Source of the DNA: a virus
DNA length: 64,000 nt
Strand: one strand, 5' to 3'
IMG/VR virus record: IMGVR_UViG_3300042391_001376
Span: 124,001-188,000 of that record
Shown piece by piece: positions 9,157 to 17,787 of this stretch (position 1 is the stretch's first letter; every line of letters starts with the position of its first letter). The translations under genes and the position numbers were made by a program. The notes below the pieces were generated by a model that was given only the letters and a program-made list of their open reading frames with translations, was not told where the DNA came from and did not search any database.

Positions 9157-11268
9157 TCATGAGTTTAGTCTAGACTCAAGTTCGTTAACTTTTGTAGATA
9201 GCTCTTGAATAGCTTTTACTAAAAGAGGAATTATTTCAATTGTATTCCACATAGCTGGATTCCAAGCATCTATGTCAAAAATTCCACCTTCTTCATCCCA
9301 TGGTAATTCGTGTGATGGTGGTTGAAAGGTCACCAGTTCGGGTTGCGCTTCAAGAACTTCTTCCACTATAAAACCATAAGATCTATTTAGGCTCATAAGA
9401 TCTTTAGCTTGATCGGTCCATGGTTCATTCGTAACCGGATCTATTTCTCCCATTTTCCAACTAAAAATTCTTGGTCTTAAATTATTAACCACAGAAAGAC
9501 CATTTGGAATATCTTCTATATTTTCTTTAAATTCTCTCAAAGAAGTAAATCTAACTATTCTTTCAACACCTTGTCCACCAAGTGATTGAGCATAAAGTGG
9601 TCCGACTCCACTACCCGCTGTTGGAAAACTGCCTTGGGCTCTATAGGAATAATTGTTTTCTACCGTGATATTTAAGCAGTCGATTGTTGATCCTGAAATA
9701 GCCCCGCCAAAAGTGCCGGTAGAACCTGAAATATCACCGTTTACAGAAAGCGTTGCCCCGTTCCAGGAAATCGATCCAGAACCAAGGCTAAATGTTCCGT
9801 TATTTAAGTCTAAATAACTTGTATTTCCAGGAGAAGCTAATAAACCAGTTCTTATTACATCTCCAGATATCTGTGTTAAAAAACCATTATTATCAACGCT
9901 AATGCCAGCTCCACCAATTGTTATCTTATTACTAGCTGTGTTGAACGCATCGTCCGCATATTGATACGCAGCATCAGCTGTGCTAGACGCAGCATTTGCT
10001 TCATTGTATGCATTTTGGATTGTGGTATAAGTTGTGCCGCCGGTAATAGCTACGTTACCAGTTATACTTAAGGTTGCTCCATCCCAAGTTAATTTATCAC
10101 CCAAAGAAAAGTTAGCTTGTCCACCAGAATTTTTGCCAACAAAGAAAGCAGTGTTGCCGCTAGCAAAAGTTCCGTTTCCGTAATACATTGTATTAGCAGA
10201 TATTGTTAAGCCACCTATAAAGCCATCTTCGTATATTGAGTTACCAAACTCATCAACTATAAGTTCAACATCTTCTGCGTTCAGAACATCTGAACCATCG
10301 CTAAGCTTTAAGGTGCCCTGTACAGTAAGACTGTTGCCATCCCATGTTAGTTTATCACCCAAAGAAAATTGCTCAGTAGCATCAACATAGAAGGCGGTAT
10401 CCGTATTGCTGTAATTGCCAGCTCCCAAAAATATTTTACCTCCAGTAGCCAATTCGGTTAAGCCTGTTAAGGTAAGACTGCTGGCTGTAATATCTCCAGT
10501 GTTAGTCACCCTAAATGGAGCTATCGAAAAGCTAGTGCTATTTGAACCGCTCCACATGTTTCCGTTTGAATCAACATGAAATGACGTAGCGTCTGATGTT
10601 CCTTGATCTTCACCAATGTCTAAACTAGATCTAATGCTAGCGTCATTAAATACAGCTTTTCCATCTCCACTTATCTTCCAACCGGTTCCACCAAATGTAG
10701 TATTCGCTGCGGCATAGTTGTTAGATTTTAGAATGGAGTTAGCCCCAGACAAGGTTATTGTTTGTGCGCCTATTGTTCCAGCTGTTATTTTTGATGCAGT
10801 TAAGCTGCTGATATATTGGCTATCAATTAGCGGTGTTGATTGATCAGTTTGAGTTAAAGCTGTCCATGGACCAAGGTTGCCAGTCGTATCTACCGATCTA
10901 ACTCTTCCCCAATAAGTTTTGGCAACCGTGTCTGTACTGTTTGGTACCGCTACCGTAAACACGTTTGCAGAACTAAAGCCCGTTAAAGTTGCCGTCCCGG
11001 TGCCGGCCCCATTGTCATATAGTTCATATTCATATTTGTCTATATCTAAATCATTACTGAAGTCAAAAACAAACATCACATTTTCAAATGATGCGTACAA
11101 GGCTAGATTAGATATAGCGTCAGGTATCGTAGTATCCTTGGGGATTGAAACTAATATAGAATCTATACTCTCAGAGTAAGCATTAATGTCAGTATTTTTT
11201 GTTCTTACACTAAATATATAATTCTTGCCTGGTTTTAGGTTCTCAATTTTTTTTATAATCTCAGCCAT
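9157..11268 (-). CDS. Tail tip/fibre protein with C-terminal S74 intramolecular chaperone
   Basis: 703 residues. The N-terminus looks like a fibronectin-type fold ('LKPGKNYIFSVRTKN', 'YWGRVRSVDTTGNLGPW'), followed by 'ITAGTIGAQTITLSG' and many repeats such as 'FSLGDKLTWDG' and 'NGATLSVNGDIS' typical of trimeric fibre shafts. The last 130 residues are a peptidase S74 chaperone ('TSLREFKENIEDIPNGL' with the Ser/Lys pair, 'YGFIVEEV'), which assists trimerisation then cleaves itself off. Its ATG overlaps the stop of the upstream gene. Confidence 0.85.
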   Translation of the reverse strand: MAEIIKKIENLKPGKNYIFSVRTKNTDINAYSESIDSILVSIPKDTTIPDAISNLALYASFENVMFVFDFSNDLDIDKYEYELYDNGAGTGTATLTGFSSANVFTVAVPNSTDTVAKTYWGRVRSVDTTGNLGPWTALTQTDQSTPLIDSQYISSLTASKITAGTIGAQTITLSGANSILKSNNYAAANTTFGGTGWKISGDGKAVFNDASIRSSLDIGEDQGTSDATSFHVDSNGNMWSGSNSTSFSIAPFRVTNTGDITASSLTLTGLTELATGGKIFLGAGNYSNTDTAFYVDATEQFSLGDKLTWDGNSLTVQGTLKLSDGSDVLNAEDVELIVDEFGNSIYEDGFIGGLTISANTMYYGNGTFASGNTAFFVGKNSGGQANFSLGDKLTWDGATLSITGNVAITGGTTYTTIQNAYNEANAASSTADAAYQYADDAFNTASNKITIGGAGISVDNNGFLTQISGDVIRTGLLASPGNTSYLDLNNGTFSLGSGSISWNGATLSVNGDISGSTGTFGGAISGSTIDCLNITVENNYSYRAQGSFPTAGSGVGPLYAQSLGGQGVERIVRFTSLREFKENIEDIPNGLSVVNNLRPRIFSWKMGEIDPVTNEPWTDQAKDLMSLNRSYGFIVEEVLEAQPELVTFQPPSHELPWDEEGGIFDIDAWNPAMWNTIEIIPLLVKAIQELSTKVNELESRLNS

Positions 11269-12209
11269 TACAAAGTTGCTCCTGTGACGATTCTTCCCAA
11301 TAATGATGAACTTACTTCTTCTTTGTTTAAGCTCAAATAATTATTTAAAGAAAAACTATATTTTTTTATGTTCATTTTTCCATCTGAAGATAGTATGTTT
11401 TTTTCATGATTAGAAACTATTTCAAATACATAGTTTTTATATGATAAATCTGTTTTAGAAAAGACTAGAGCATCTGTGCTTTTGCTCTGACTGTATAGAT
11501 CAACGTCTTGCCAATCTAAGACAACTTTATTATCTATATCTTGGTCAGAACCATAAGCTGTAATTCTTATTTTAAACTTACCGTAATCTGGACCTTTGTC
11601 ACAATATATCTTTATATTTGGTCCAGTGAAAGTTCCTATTAAAGAAGCTCCTGAATTTTTTGAAACACCAGAATCCCAATTAGATTCACTATTAATAAAT
11701 GATAAATTATAGTAATTATCTGAAGTTAAATCTCTTACATATGAAGAAACATTTACTTCTTCTTCAGAGCTAACAAATTCCGATTGAGCTTCTTCGCATG
11801 CTTGATACTGATTGTCTTGAGTTCTTTTTTTAATTAGTTTTAAATTTGGAGTTTTATAATATAAACTATATTGCTTATTTATTTCAATATCTTTAGAGTG
11901 ATTTTCTGCTGCCTTAAAATACAGAAGATTGCCAACAATTTGGCTTATCACTGGGGTTGAGTCATAGTTCTCAGAAGACTTATCTTCATAAACAACTAAA
12001 TAAGAATCTGGATCAGTAGAAGCTGTTTTGGTAAAAATTGAACCTTCTTTATTTAAAGCGTAGTAAATGTCAACATCTAAATTTTCTACATCAATAAAAA
12101 GCCAAGAATCTTTAACAATGTTTTCTTTAGCTATTGGAAAAGTTATTTTTTTCCTTAAATTAGGATAAACATAATTTCCATCTAAATCATAATATCTAAA
12201 CCAAGCCAT
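11268..12209 (-). CDS. Tail/baseplate structural protein, unknown
   Basis: 313 residues beginning MAWFRYYDLDGNYVYPNLRKK. Predicted mostly beta with many Tyr/Ser/Asn; no enzyme motif seen. Stop and start codons overlap with the downstream S74 fibre gene (TAATG), so the two are translationally coupled and probably form parts of the same tail-tip structure. Confidence 0.6.
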   Translation of the reverse strand: MAWFRYYDLDGNYVYPNLRKKITFPIAKENIVKDSWLFIDVENLDVDIYYALNKEGSIFTKTASTDPDSYLVVYEDKSSENYDSTPVISQIVGNLLYFKAAENHSKDIEINKQYSLYYKTPNLKLIKKRTQDNQYQACEEAQSEFVSSEEEVNVSSYVRDLTSDNYYNLSFINSESNWDSGVSKNSGASLIGTFTGPNIKIYCDKGPDYGKFKIRITAYGSDQDIDNKVVLDWQDVDLYSQSKSTDALVFSKTDLSYKNYVFEIVSNHEKNILSSDGKMNIKKYSFSLNNYLSLNKEEVSSSLLGRIVTGATL

Positions 12210-12211
12210 AA

Positions 12212-13777
12212 TTAAACCTCATAAACAAAAACTTCATATTCGTGATTAACAGCAACATCGCCATCTTCTATCTCTATCGTTATTACGGCATCAACGACCG
12301 GTATTCCACCATCTATTATATCCTGTTGTATGTTCGTAATCTGTATAGACTTAGCTTTAGGTACAACTACAGTAGTATCTGTTCTCACAATATCATAATC
12401 AATGTCTGTTGATTTAATTTTTTGGCTACCGTCATTACCCGTATGCGCGTGACCAGATAGTGAAACTCCGTCTATCCTCATGCCAGGATCAACGGAAATA
12501 TTCCCAGTTATTGTTCCGCCATCTTTTAGTAAATATTGTGGGTGATGATTTTCAGTTAGGTTATGTAAGCTTGCATGATCAGAAATTAAATCACTTTGAT
12601 CTTTATAAGTTATATGAGAATTCTTATATATTTCAGAATAATTATCTTCTGTTATTGTTTTGCGAATAACTTTTTTATTTTGTCCCTTAAATGAAAGTTG
12701 AAATATATAATTAGAATATCTTCTTTTTTGTTGAATTAAATCTAATAATTTTTCTACTCTAGATCTTATAATTTGATTTCTTTGTATCAAGTCACTAAGT
12801 ATCATCCCAAAGTTTGCGTTTATCACATTTGTGGCTATAACTAACTCTTCTGTTAAAGTCGGAAATCTAGACGCAAATGTTGTTGTATAAAAGTTTGCCT
12901 CCATGGGGGAAACTATCTTTGTTTTAAAATTTAATGTTTGCGATAAATATCTGTCATAAAAAATACTGCAGTTGTCTACATAATCTCTTTTTAGGTTGTT
13001 TAATAAACTTGCGATTTCTTCATTTAAAGCTTCTAGTCTAATCGAAAAAAATGCTTGGAATTCAACGGCTTGTTTTTCTGTGATTTGATCCAACTCGGAA
13101 GCTGTGATTTCTCCTGGTGATGATGAGATCGATTGGACAATGCGTTTCGTGCATTGTGCTGCGACCTTTGCCCATGCGTCAAATTGTACTGCGACTTCTT
13201 TTTGTGAGTCATCTTCATACTGCTCCTGGAAATTTATTAATATAAAATTTTTAATATAAAAAGCTTCATTTAACATTGCGTTTAATAAATTCCTATAATT
13301 TAACAAATAAGAAAAAACGCTTTGTGAACAAATTTGGTTAAACTCGGCTATAAATCTTCTGGCAACCGTAGACATAGATCTTTCGGCGTATTTATATTCT
13401 TCAAAGGAAACAAAGTCTGGTTCCGGCAGTTTGACGTCGTTATATTTGCATAATTCCTCCCAAAGTTTTGTGTGACATTCTTCCATATTTGGAGTTAATT
13501 TTTGATCTAGATAAACTTTATATAATATATTATCTATGGACTTAATCGTTTCTTGAATGTAATTATATGTTTGAAAAGATTGATTTTTTAAAAAGTTTAA
13601 ATCAACTGTCATACTTGGTATTAAGCTGTAATCAAGATTTGTTGGGATACTATTGGCGTATTTATTTACAGTAATGTCGTCTCTTGTTTCTTCTTCAAAA
13701 AAAGATACGTCCGTTTTATAGCCACCAAATATGTCACTGGTTGGACCAAAATTATTTTCGATGTTGTTAATAGACAT
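12212..13777 (-). CDS. Tail fibre/baseplate protein
   Basis: 521 residues. The first 380 are helical and polar; a segment 'DHASLHNLTENHHPQYLLKDGGTITGNIS' near residue 400 is a recurrent fibre motif (Asn-His-His-Pro-Gln-Tyr), followed by a beta-rich end with 'SLSGHAHTGNDGSQKI'. Such H-x-H/N-H-H-P motifs bind iron or stabilise trimers in tail fibres. Lies two bases from the next gene. Confidence 0.65.
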   Translation of the reverse strand: MSINNIENNFGPTSDIFGGYKTDVSFFEEETRDDITVNKYANSIPTNLDYSLIPSMTVDLNFLKNQSFQTYNYIQETIKSIDNILYKVYLDQKLTPNMEECHTKLWEELCKYNDVKLPEPDFVSFEEYKYAERSMSTVARRFIAEFNQICSQSVFSYLLNYRNLLNAMLNEAFYIKNFILINFQEQYEDDSQKEVAVQFDAWAKVAAQCTKRIVQSISSSPGEITASELDQITEKQAVEFQAFFSIRLEALNEEIASLLNNLKRDYVDNCSIFYDRYLSQTLNFKTKIVSPMEANFYTTTFASRFPTLTEELVIATNVINANFGMILSDLIQRNQIIRSRVEKLLDLIQQKRRYSNYIFQLSFKGQNKKVIRKTITEDNYSEIYKNSHITYKDQSDLISDHASLHNLTENHHPQYLLKDGGTITGNISVDPGMRIDGVSLSGHAHTGNDGSQKIKSTDIDYDIVRTDTTVVVPKAKSIQITNIQQDIIDGGIPVVDAVITIEIEDGDVAVNHEYEVFVYEV

Positions 13778-13779
13778 AA

Positions 13780-15630
13780 TTAAAACATCTTTCTTTTACC
13801 GTTAGATATAACAGAACTTTTTTTTCTAAACTTAGTTGCAGCCAAACCATCATTTCTGCCAACTATTGCATACTTTGGTTTTTCTTCTTCATCTTGGACC
13901 GTATTAACCTTTGGCATGTAAAAGTCGTTAGAGAAAGTTTCGGTATTCATAGCATAGTTACCTTTTGAAAATTCTCCATAGTTTTGGGTTATGGCTAAAA
14001 GTGCCAACATTAAAGCGTCGTGCGCGTGGTCCATTGCGGTTCCGCTTGCTTCAAATATTGGTCTTCCAATTTGAGTTGTTCTTATCACAACATATGAAAT
14101 TAATTGGAGGTATAGTTCTTCGTCCGATTCTGGAAAAACTATTTTTTCTTTTTCCAAGAACTGACGAAGATTATCTACCATGTACGGTTTTATTTCTTTT
14201 TTAACCAACATTTTTGTATATGGGTCTCTCACCTCTATCGCCTCAGCAAAAGATACGCCTTTAACTTTTTCTTTAAGACCGGATCTAGGATTCTCAACGC
14301 CATATTTATGCAGTAGTTCGACCTGGACTTCTCCAAATCCTCTGTCAACATAAATATGTTTTGGTTTGAATATTTCGTTAAGCTCAAATATTCTGTCTAC
14401 AGCTTTAGTTAAAGTATATTCAGACCTATCTATTTCTTCCCTATATGCCACTCTGGATCTTCCTCTAAATCTTGGATCCTCGTGGTTATCTGAGCATGCT
14501 TCAACAACAACTATGTTAGTCCCAGCTCCGTATTTGTCCCAGTCAACGCCTATAACATGGAAAGATCTTGCCGAAGTTATCTCTGGCTCATAAGTCCACG
14601 AAGGGCTAAGAAATGCTTTGTCCACAAATTTTCTTGGGTATACGCCTTCTGAGTCTTCGCCCCAGTCTGCTTCTATTTCATGGCGATAACCCATTTCGGT
14701 GTATTGTTCTCTAAACTCATCTTCTTGATCTTTAGAAAAATAAGGGTTGCAATATGATGGAAACCAAAATTCTTGGAATCTTTCAGACCTACACCATTCC
14801 CAAAATTTTTCTCTTCTACCAGTTGGAGTAGAAGCGCCAATCATCATTTTATCTGGTTGATCTTCCGCAGTTTTCTGCAACATGGCATACAATGCGTCTA
14901 GGTCATCCGTATGCATGTAGTCCATTTCGTCTAACACAATCACGTGTGCTTCTTGACCACGAGCTACGTCTGACTTACCGCCGGAACGCATGCCAGATGT
15001 AAAGAATCTAATAGTTGACCCGTTGGAGAATTCCATCATAAATTGAGGACTGCTAACTTTTCTTGTTATTGAATTCATAACAACTTCATTTTTTCCAGCT
15101 ATTCTTCCGATTTCCTGGTAAATAAGTTCTACCTGTGTTTTCATTGGAGCAATAACAAGACATCTTCCATCTTTATGTGTATAGCTATAATGCAAAAGTG
15201 TGATAGCAAGTGTGAAGGTTTTTCCTAAACGACGACCAGCTCTTAATACTTTTCTTAATGATGGATCTCTTAGTATTAATATTTGATAAACTCTAGGTTG
15301 AACCTGTAAAAAGTTTTTTGCCCAAACAACAGGATCTTTAGCTAAATGCATTTGCCTTTGTTGTTCGCCAGATATTCCAACATCTAAAAGTTCTCTATCT
15401 ATCTCAAATGGTTCATCAATTAAGAAAGATAATTCTCTATTAGTTAGAGGTCTTCCAGTTATGGGTGTCCCATCAGCCCAGTTAATGTGTTGTAGTTTAT
15501 TTTCAAAAACCCATTCAATTCTATTAACCTGTTTAAACAATTCTATATCTTGATCTTTAATTAATTCTAAAAGATCTTCTCTAGAAAGTTTTTCTAGTCT
15601 TCTTCTAAATTCTTTAGTTTTATGATCCAT
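13780..15630 (-). CDS. terL: Terminase large subunit
   Basis: 616 residues. The ATPase domain has an adenine/Walker A region 'LRAGRRLGKTFTLA', Walker B 'AHVIVLDEMDYM' with catalytic Glu, and coupling motif 'MIGASTPTGRREKFW'. The C-terminal RNase H-like nuclease is marked by 'FHVIGVDWDKYGAGTN', 'KHIYVDRGFGEVQVELL' and 'AMDHAHDALMLALLA', giving the three acidic clusters. Packages DNA into proheads through the portal. The N-terminal 90 residues are a small extra helical region. Confidence 0.92.
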   Translation of the reverse strand: MDHKTKEFRRRLEKLSREDLLELIKDQDIELFKQVNRIEWVFENKLQHINWADGTPITGRPLTNRELSFLIDEPFEIDRELLDVGISGEQQRQMHLAKDPVVWAKNFLQVQPRVYQILILRDPSLRKVLRAGRRLGKTFTLAITLLHYSYTHKDGRCLVIAPMKTQVELIYQEIGRIAGKNEVVMNSITRKVSSPQFMMEFSNGSTIRFFTSGMRSGGKSDVARGQEAHVIVLDEMDYMHTDDLDALYAMLQKTAEDQPDKMMIGASTPTGRREKFWEWCRSERFQEFWFPSYCNPYFSKDQEDEFREQYTEMGYRHEIEADWGEDSEGVYPRKFVDKAFLSPSWTYEPEITSARSFHVIGVDWDKYGAGTNIVVVEACSDNHEDPRFRGRSRVAYREEIDRSEYTLTKAVDRIFELNEIFKPKHIYVDRGFGEVQVELLHKYGVENPRSGLKEKVKGVSFAEAIEVRDPYTKMLVKKEIKPYMVDNLRQFLEKEKIVFPESDEELYLQLISYVVIRTTQIGRPIFEASGTAMDHAHDALMLALLAITQNYGEFSKGNYAMNTETFSNDFYMPKVNTVQDEEEKPKYAIVGRNDGLAATKFRKKSSVISNGKRKMF

Positions 15631-15632
15631 AA

Positions 15633-17039
15633 TTACCCAAAATGAGCTGCCATCATAGACGCTTCCGAACCCAATGCACTTCTTGCATTTAACCTAGAAT
15701 TTTGTATAGCCATAACGCCTCTTGACCTCGATGTAGCAGCTGCTTCAGTGTCTCTATATCCCATCCCAAACATAGGTTTACTAAATGATCCTTGTAAGGA
15801 TTTTTCTGCGTCTCTAGCTAAGTTTATACCACTTTTGATTACTTCGCCACCCATTTTGCCAATATCATAAACTAAAGATGCTGTAGCTAATAAATTAAGC
15901 CCAGGGATAGCCATTGCTGCACCTCTTGCCCCAAGCACCTTCATGCCGGCTTTAGTACTAAAGGCTTCCATCGTACCTTTTGCTCCAAGAGTTTTGAATG
16001 CACCTTCTTTAAGAATTTGTTTTGCAGCAGTTTCTCCTGCAAGTTTTTCTCCAGCTTTACCAGCAATTCCCTCTGTGCCTAAAGCACTAGTCATGTTGGC
16101 TATCGCCTTTTGAGCACCAGCGAAAGCTTCGCCTTCAAGCCCAGCTACACCAGCAAATCCTTGTGCTCCTCTAAAGTACCCAGACATATAGCGGGTACCT
16201 TTACCTGCCATAGAAGATGCCAATAGGTTTCCCCTAGCTCCAATCTCACCACTTCTTGCAGCCACCATTCCTTCTGATAATGCTGTTCCAGAACTTGTCA
16301 TTCTTTCAAGCATCGGTATTCCAGCTGGAGACCCCATTGTCATTGTCGTCATTCGTGCATTATTCATTCCAGCCATTCTTTGTATACCGATATCTGATTG
16401 ACTCAATCTTGACATGGCTCTTGCATTTCCGCTTAGCGCTTTACGTTCTAATAAATCCATTTTTCTTCCAGCGGTTATTCCAGAAAACAAACCAGGGCCA
16501 AGAAGAGCTTCATCTCTTGCCGTTCCACTTGCTTCTGCCAATTTTCCCAAAGGACCGAACCTTGCCTTAGAAAGAGGACCCCTTATACCTTGTGCGTAAG
16601 TGTACGTTCTTTGGTCTTCAGCAAATGCACTTAAGCTTGACATCCTTCTTAGTGCTCTAGGTCTAGCTGTTACAGTGTTAACTCTTGCACCATAATAAAT
16701 TGGTTGTCTTCCTGCTTCCCCTGCGAGTCTAGCTCCTCTTCCACTTCTCCTGCCAAAAGAAAGAAATTGTTGTCCAGAACTCAAATCATTTGGGTCAAGA
16801 CTCATTGCCCCACTTCTAAAAGCTCCATACCTTTGAGCCTTTTTGTCTACCCCAAACCTCGAGGCGTCGTCCATGAATCCGCCGCCAGCCATAATTGTTC
16901 TAGCACCACGGCCAGCCTGGAACCCAATACCCGCAGTTATCCCAGGAAGATTCTCTAACGTTCTTGCATACAGAGGAGTTTCAAGCATCTCGTCTTGGGT
17001 ATAAGGCTTTGGCATTCCTGTCATTGGATCAATTGGCAT
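15633..17039 (-). CDS. Gly/Ala/Arg-rich basic virion protein (possible ejection protein)
   Basis: 468 residues, very rich in Gly, Ala, Arg and Met ('GFQAGRGARTIMAGGG', 'FGRRSGRGARLAG', 'GARGAAMAIPGLNLLA'). It has amphipathic and hydrophobic stretches but no enzyme motif. It is coupled to the glycine-zipper protein upstream (shared ATG/stop at 17039) and adjoins the giant exonuclease protein. Composition and context suggest a DNA-associated internal or ejection protein; this is inference. Confidence 0.55.
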   Translation of the reverse strand: MPIDPMTGMPKPYTQDEMLETPLYARTLENLPGITAGIGFQAGRGARTIMAGGGFMDDASRFGVDKKAQRYGAFRSGAMSLDPNDLSSGQQFLSFGRRSGRGARLAGEAGRQPIYYGARVNTVTARPRALRRMSSLSAFAEDQRTYTYAQGIRGPLSKARFGPLGKLAEASGTARDEALLGPGLFSGITAGRKMDLLERKALSGNARAMSRLSQSDIGIQRMAGMNNARMTTMTMGSPAGIPMLERMTSSGTALSEGMVAARSGEIGARGNLLASSMAGKGTRYMSGYFRGAQGFAGVAGLEGEAFAGAQKAIANMTSALGTEGIAGKAGEKLAGETAAKQILKEGAFKTLGAKGTMEAFSTKAGMKVLGARGAAMAIPGLNLLATASLVYDIGKMGGEVIKSGINLARDAEKSLQGSFSKPMFGMGYRDTEAAATSRSRGVMAIQNSRLNARSALGSEASMMAAHFG

Positions 17040-17782
17040 TAGTAACTCTTCCTTGAATTATGCATTCCGAGAACTATGTCTCCTGAAGCGTTTAATGCTT
17101 GAGCTGTTGCAAGTGAAGTGCTGTATGGGCTACTTGATAGTAGTTGTCTATTATCTCTTACTCTTGACATCGCCATGCCAGGCACTACAGCAGCGCCCCC
17201 GAGGCCGCCTATTGTTGCCCCGATTGCAGTTCCTATGGCTGCTTTTTTAAAACTTTTTCCATGACCATAACCCAAACCACCTATTGCTCCACCCACAGCT
17301 GCACCAATGCCTGCTGTGGCGAGATTTGCTCCTACAGTAGGATCTGGTCCATAAACACTAAAAGTATCGCTCATACCCCCACCTGAGGCCCCAACCGCTG
17401 CTCCGATTGCCCCTGCTCCAGCAATCATAGTTCCTCTGCCCATGCCATACCCAGCTAATTTGCCAAGTTCTGCGCCTTTAGGTATTAACTTTGCTGCTGC
17501 CCCGCCACCAATTAATCCGCCAATTGCCATAGCTCCAAGGCCAAGGCTAACAGCACCAGCTGTACCGTGAGTCGCTGCTGCTCCCAAAAATCCACTAGAC
17601 ATAGGTCTCCCCATGAATGTTTCATCTGCATACGGATCGTTGAAGGCTGCATCTAAAACTGCTTCTTTAGCTGATGGACCTATGCCCTTTGCGACGCCGG
17701 CCAAACCAATTGCGCCCATAGCTAAGCCAGTCGTTCCGCCAAACTTACTTCCAACTTTTGCTCCAACATTTAATAAACCCAT
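17039..17782 (-). CDS. Glycine-zipper membrane-active protein (possible ejection pore)
   Basis: 247 residues with repeated small-residue motifs ('GAMAIGGLIGGGAAAK', 'AGAGAIGAAVGASGGG', 'AGIGAAVGGAIGGLGYG', 'AIGTAIGATIGGLGGAAV'). GxxxG/glycine-zipper repeats pack membrane helices in pore-forming proteins. Between two probable internal virion proteins, it may form a channel through the cell envelope during DNA entry. No sequence family named. Confidence 0.55.
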   Translation of the reverse strand: MGLLNVGAKVGSKFGGTTGLAMGAIGLAGVAKGIGPSAKEAVLDAAFNDPYADETFMGRPMSSGFLGAAATHGTAGAVSLGLGAMAIGGLIGGGAAAKLIPKGAELGKLAGYGMGRGTMIAGAGAIGAAVGASGGGMSDTFSVYGPDPTVGANLATAGIGAAVGGAIGGLGYGHGKSFKKAAIGTAIGATIGGLGGAAVVPGMAMSRVRDNRQLLSSSPYSTSLATAQALNASGDIVLGMHNSRKSY

Positions 17783-17787
17783 TTAAT